Shown: piece by piece, positions 5,625-6,533 of the stretch
Numbering within the stretch: the first letter of the stretch is position 1
Layout: the number at the start of each line of letters is the position of its first letter
Source of the DNA: an uncultured Collinsella sp.
GTDB lineage: Bacteria; Actinomycetota; Coriobacteriia; Coriobacteriales; Coriobacteriaceae
Assembly (NCBI GenBank): GCA_900552735.1
Contig: USBA01000108.1
Location: forward strand, 1-6,533
Direction: 5' to 3'
Length of the DNA stretch: 6,533 nucleotides
Made by a program: the position numbers and the translations under genes
The notes under the pieces: generated by a model
Told to the model about the DNA's origin: nothing
The model's database searches: none
What the model saw: only the letters and a program-made list of their open reading frames with translations

Positions 5625-5632
5625 GACAGCAA

Positions 5633-6352
5633 ATGAGTAATGCAGCCGAGATGGATGCACAGGAGATTATCAACTACATCGCAACCGCGCCCAAGAAAAC
5701 GCCCGTCAAACTGTACGTGCGCGAAAAGCCGGGCATGAAGGTCCAGTGGGGCAATGCGCACGTCTACGGCGGTCGTCGTGGCAAGACCGTCTTTGGTGAC
5801 TGGGATAGGCTCAAGGCAATCCTCGACGCCAACGCCGACTCCATCGACTACTACGACGTAGAGAACGACTGCCGCAACTCCGCCGTGCCCATGCTCGACC
5901 TCAAGGGTATCAACGCCCGCATCGAGCCGGGCGCGATCATCCGCGACCGTGTCGAGATTGGCGATCGCGCCGTCATCATGATGGGCGCCATCATCAACAT
6001 CGGCTCCGTCATTGGCGAAGGCTCCATGATCGACATGGGCGCTGTGCTGGGCGGCCGCGCCACCGTGGGCAAGAACTGCCACATCGGCGCCGGCACCGTG
6101 CTGGCAGGCGTCGTGGAGCCCGCCAGTGCCACGCCCGTCATCATCGAGGACGACGTTATGATCGGCGCCAATGCCGTGGTCCTGGAGGGCGTGCACGTAG
6201 GCAAGGGCGCTGTCGTTGCCGCCGGCGCCGTGTGCGTCGAGGACGTCCCCGCCGGTGCCGTCGTGGCCGGTGTCCCCGCCCGCGTCATCAAGATGCGCGA
6301 CGAGAAGACCGACAGCAAGACCGGTCTCGAAGAGGGCTTACGCCAACTCTAG
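5633..6352 (+). CDS. dapH: Tetrahydrodipicolinate N-acetyltransferase (DapH)
   Basis: DapH transfers acetyl from acetyl-CoA to tetrahydrodipicolinate, giving N-acetyl-2-amino-6-oxopimelate. Its presence places the organism on the acetylase branch rather than the succinylase, dehydrogenase or direct aminotransferase routes. The 239 residues match Bacillus YkuQ/DapH (236). An N-terminal alpha domain starts MDAQEIINYI (7-16), followed by the conserved VENDCRNSAVPMLDLK (76-91) and IEPGAIIRDRVEIGD (97-111). From about 100 to 215 there are left-handed beta-helix hexapeptide repeats, including GSVIGEGSMIDMGAVLGGRA (124-143), VGKNCHIGAGT (145-155) with the probable catalytic His150, and VIIEDDVMIGANAVV (169-183). 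The protein ends in LRQL like its homologues. The gene is last in the operon, and a 12-bp hairpin begins one base after its stop. The product would go to an aminotransferase not seen here and then to the divergent deacetylase. Confidence 0.95.
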   Translation: MSNAAEMDAQEIINYIATAPKKTPVKLYVREKPGMKVQWGNAHVYGGRRGKTVFGDWDRLKAILDANADSIDYYDVENDCRNSAVPMLDLKGINARIEPGAIIRDRVEIGDRAVIMMGAIINIGSVIGEGSMIDMGAVLGGRATVGKNCHIGAGTVLAGVVEPASATPVIIEDDVMIGANAVVLEGVHVGKGAVVAAGAVCVEDVPAGAVVAGVPARVIKMRDEKTDSKTGLEEGLRQL

Positions 6353-6353
6353 G

Positions 6354-6381
6354 GTTACGCGGTTTTACCAAACCGCGTAAC
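6354..6381. terminator. Perfect 12-bp hairpin after dapH, probable operon end
   Basis: GTTACGCGGTTT (6354-6365) and AAACCGCGTAAC (6370-6381) pair perfectly around the loop TACC. The stem starts one base after the dapH stop. No T-run follows on either strand, so it is not a classical intrinsic terminator. It may stop transcription weakly, stabilise the 3' end, or be one unit of the hairpin array that follows. Confidence 0.6.
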
Positions 6382-6384
6382 TAG

Positions 6385-6395
6385 TCGACGCTGCA
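6385..6395 (+). repeat. Direct repeat TCGACGCTGCA, copy 1
   Basis: An 11-base sequence beginning four bases after the first hairpin. An identical copy stands 47 bases downstream, also directly behind a hairpin. Confidence 0.6.
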
Positions 6396-6403
6396 CCTTT
6401 GGT

Positions 6404-6427
6404 TCCGTCGTTCTAACGAACGACGGA
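6404..6427. repeat. Perfect 10-bp hairpin, second unit of the array
   Basis: TCCGTCGTTC (6404-6413) and GAACGACGGA (6418-6427) pair perfectly around the loop TAAC. Size and loop resemble the first hairpin (loop TACC). The tip sequences GTTTTACCAAAC and GTTCTAACGAAC differ in a way that keeps pairing (T-A replaced by C-G). It has no T-run after it. Confidence 0.65.
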
Positions 6428-6431
6428 TCTC

Positions 6432-6442
6432 TCGACGCTGCA
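6432..6442 (+). repeat. Direct repeat TCGACGCTGCA, copy 2
   Basis: Identical to the copy at 6385-6395. It follows the second hairpin with a gap of four bases, compared with three for the first copy, so hairpin plus repeat recurs as a unit. Confidence 0.6.
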
Positions 6443-6447
6443 AACGC

Positions 6448-6533
6448 CCCTAAGCGGCAATCTGACGTTCAATCGTCGGTCGCGTACCAAAGTACGCTTC
6501 CCTCCTCTTTCACGTCACCTTGCTCGCTTAGGG
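6448..6533. repeat. Larger dyad reaching the right edge of the window
   Basis: CCCTAAGCG (6448-6456) and CGCTTAGGG (6525-6533) are perfect inverted copies enclosing 68 bases. The right arm ends at the last base of the window, so the dyad may continue outside. Inside is a further perfect hairpin, GCGTAC-CAAA-GTACGC (6482-6497). The enclosed region is otherwise without a convincing gene; the minus strand carries a purine-rich AAAGAGGAGGGAA segment (about 6498-6510) that resembles a ribosome binding site but no good start codon follows it. Confidence 0.5.

Noticed and set aside
6469..6533. Possible 3' end of a minus-strand gene (reading ...GDVKEEGSVLWYATDD then stop at 6469)
   Set aside because: Only about 20 codons are visible, codon choice (CTA, GTA, GGA, CTT) is unlike the neighbouring genes, and the stretch lies within the dyad. 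It cannot be told from chance without sequence beyond the edge.

Overview
The window looks like part of a high-GC chromosome from an anaerobic, Firmicutes-like or Coriobacteriia-like bacterium. Collinsella or a relative is my best guess, which is an inference. The reasons are GC-rich codon choice, the acetylase (DapH) branch of diaminopimelate synthesis, a lysine riboswitch, and a HigBA module of the kind common in gut bacteria. Nothing in the window proves the taxon.

Left part, minus strand (1-985). A membrane-protein gene runs off the left edge (1-260). Immediately upstream of it in transcription order is a higB-higA toxin-antitoxin pair (603-884 and 290-631). The pair has its own AT-rich promoter region with two perfect dyads, which are candidate HigA operators (about 890-965).

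Centre (985-2550). An M20-family amidohydrolase, most likely N-acetyl-diaminopimelate deacetylase, lies on the minus strand (985-2172). It is divergent from the main lysine operon. The 378-base gap holds a candidate plus-strand promoter, a lysine (L-box) riboswitch (about 2323-2479) and a downstream region whose alternative pairings could hide or release the ribosome binding site of lysA.

Right part, plus strand (2551-6352). One uninterrupted 769-codon frame encodes diaminopimelate decarboxylase (LysA, residues 1-473) joined to dihydrodipicolinate synthase (DapA, residues 474-769). A strong internal ribosome binding site sits at the junction. dapB follows, overlapping by 8 bases with a TTG start, then dapH. 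Together the locus covers aspartate semialdehyde to tetrahydrodipicolinate (DapA, DapB), N-acetylation (DapH), deacetylation (divergent gene) and the final decarboxylation to lysine (LysA). The N-acetyl-DAP aminotransferase and the DapF epimerase are not in the window.

Tail (6353-6533). No convincing gene is present. The region is a dense set of perfect hairpins and an 11-base direct repeat after the operon: a strong hairpin one base after the dapH stop, a second hairpin of the same design, and a larger dyad whose right arm ends exactly at the window edge. It may be a terminator cluster or an extragenic palindromic repeat element.

The points most worth attention are the LysA-DapA fusion with an internal start, the riboswitch with an apparently translational switch, and the repeated hairpin array behind the operon.
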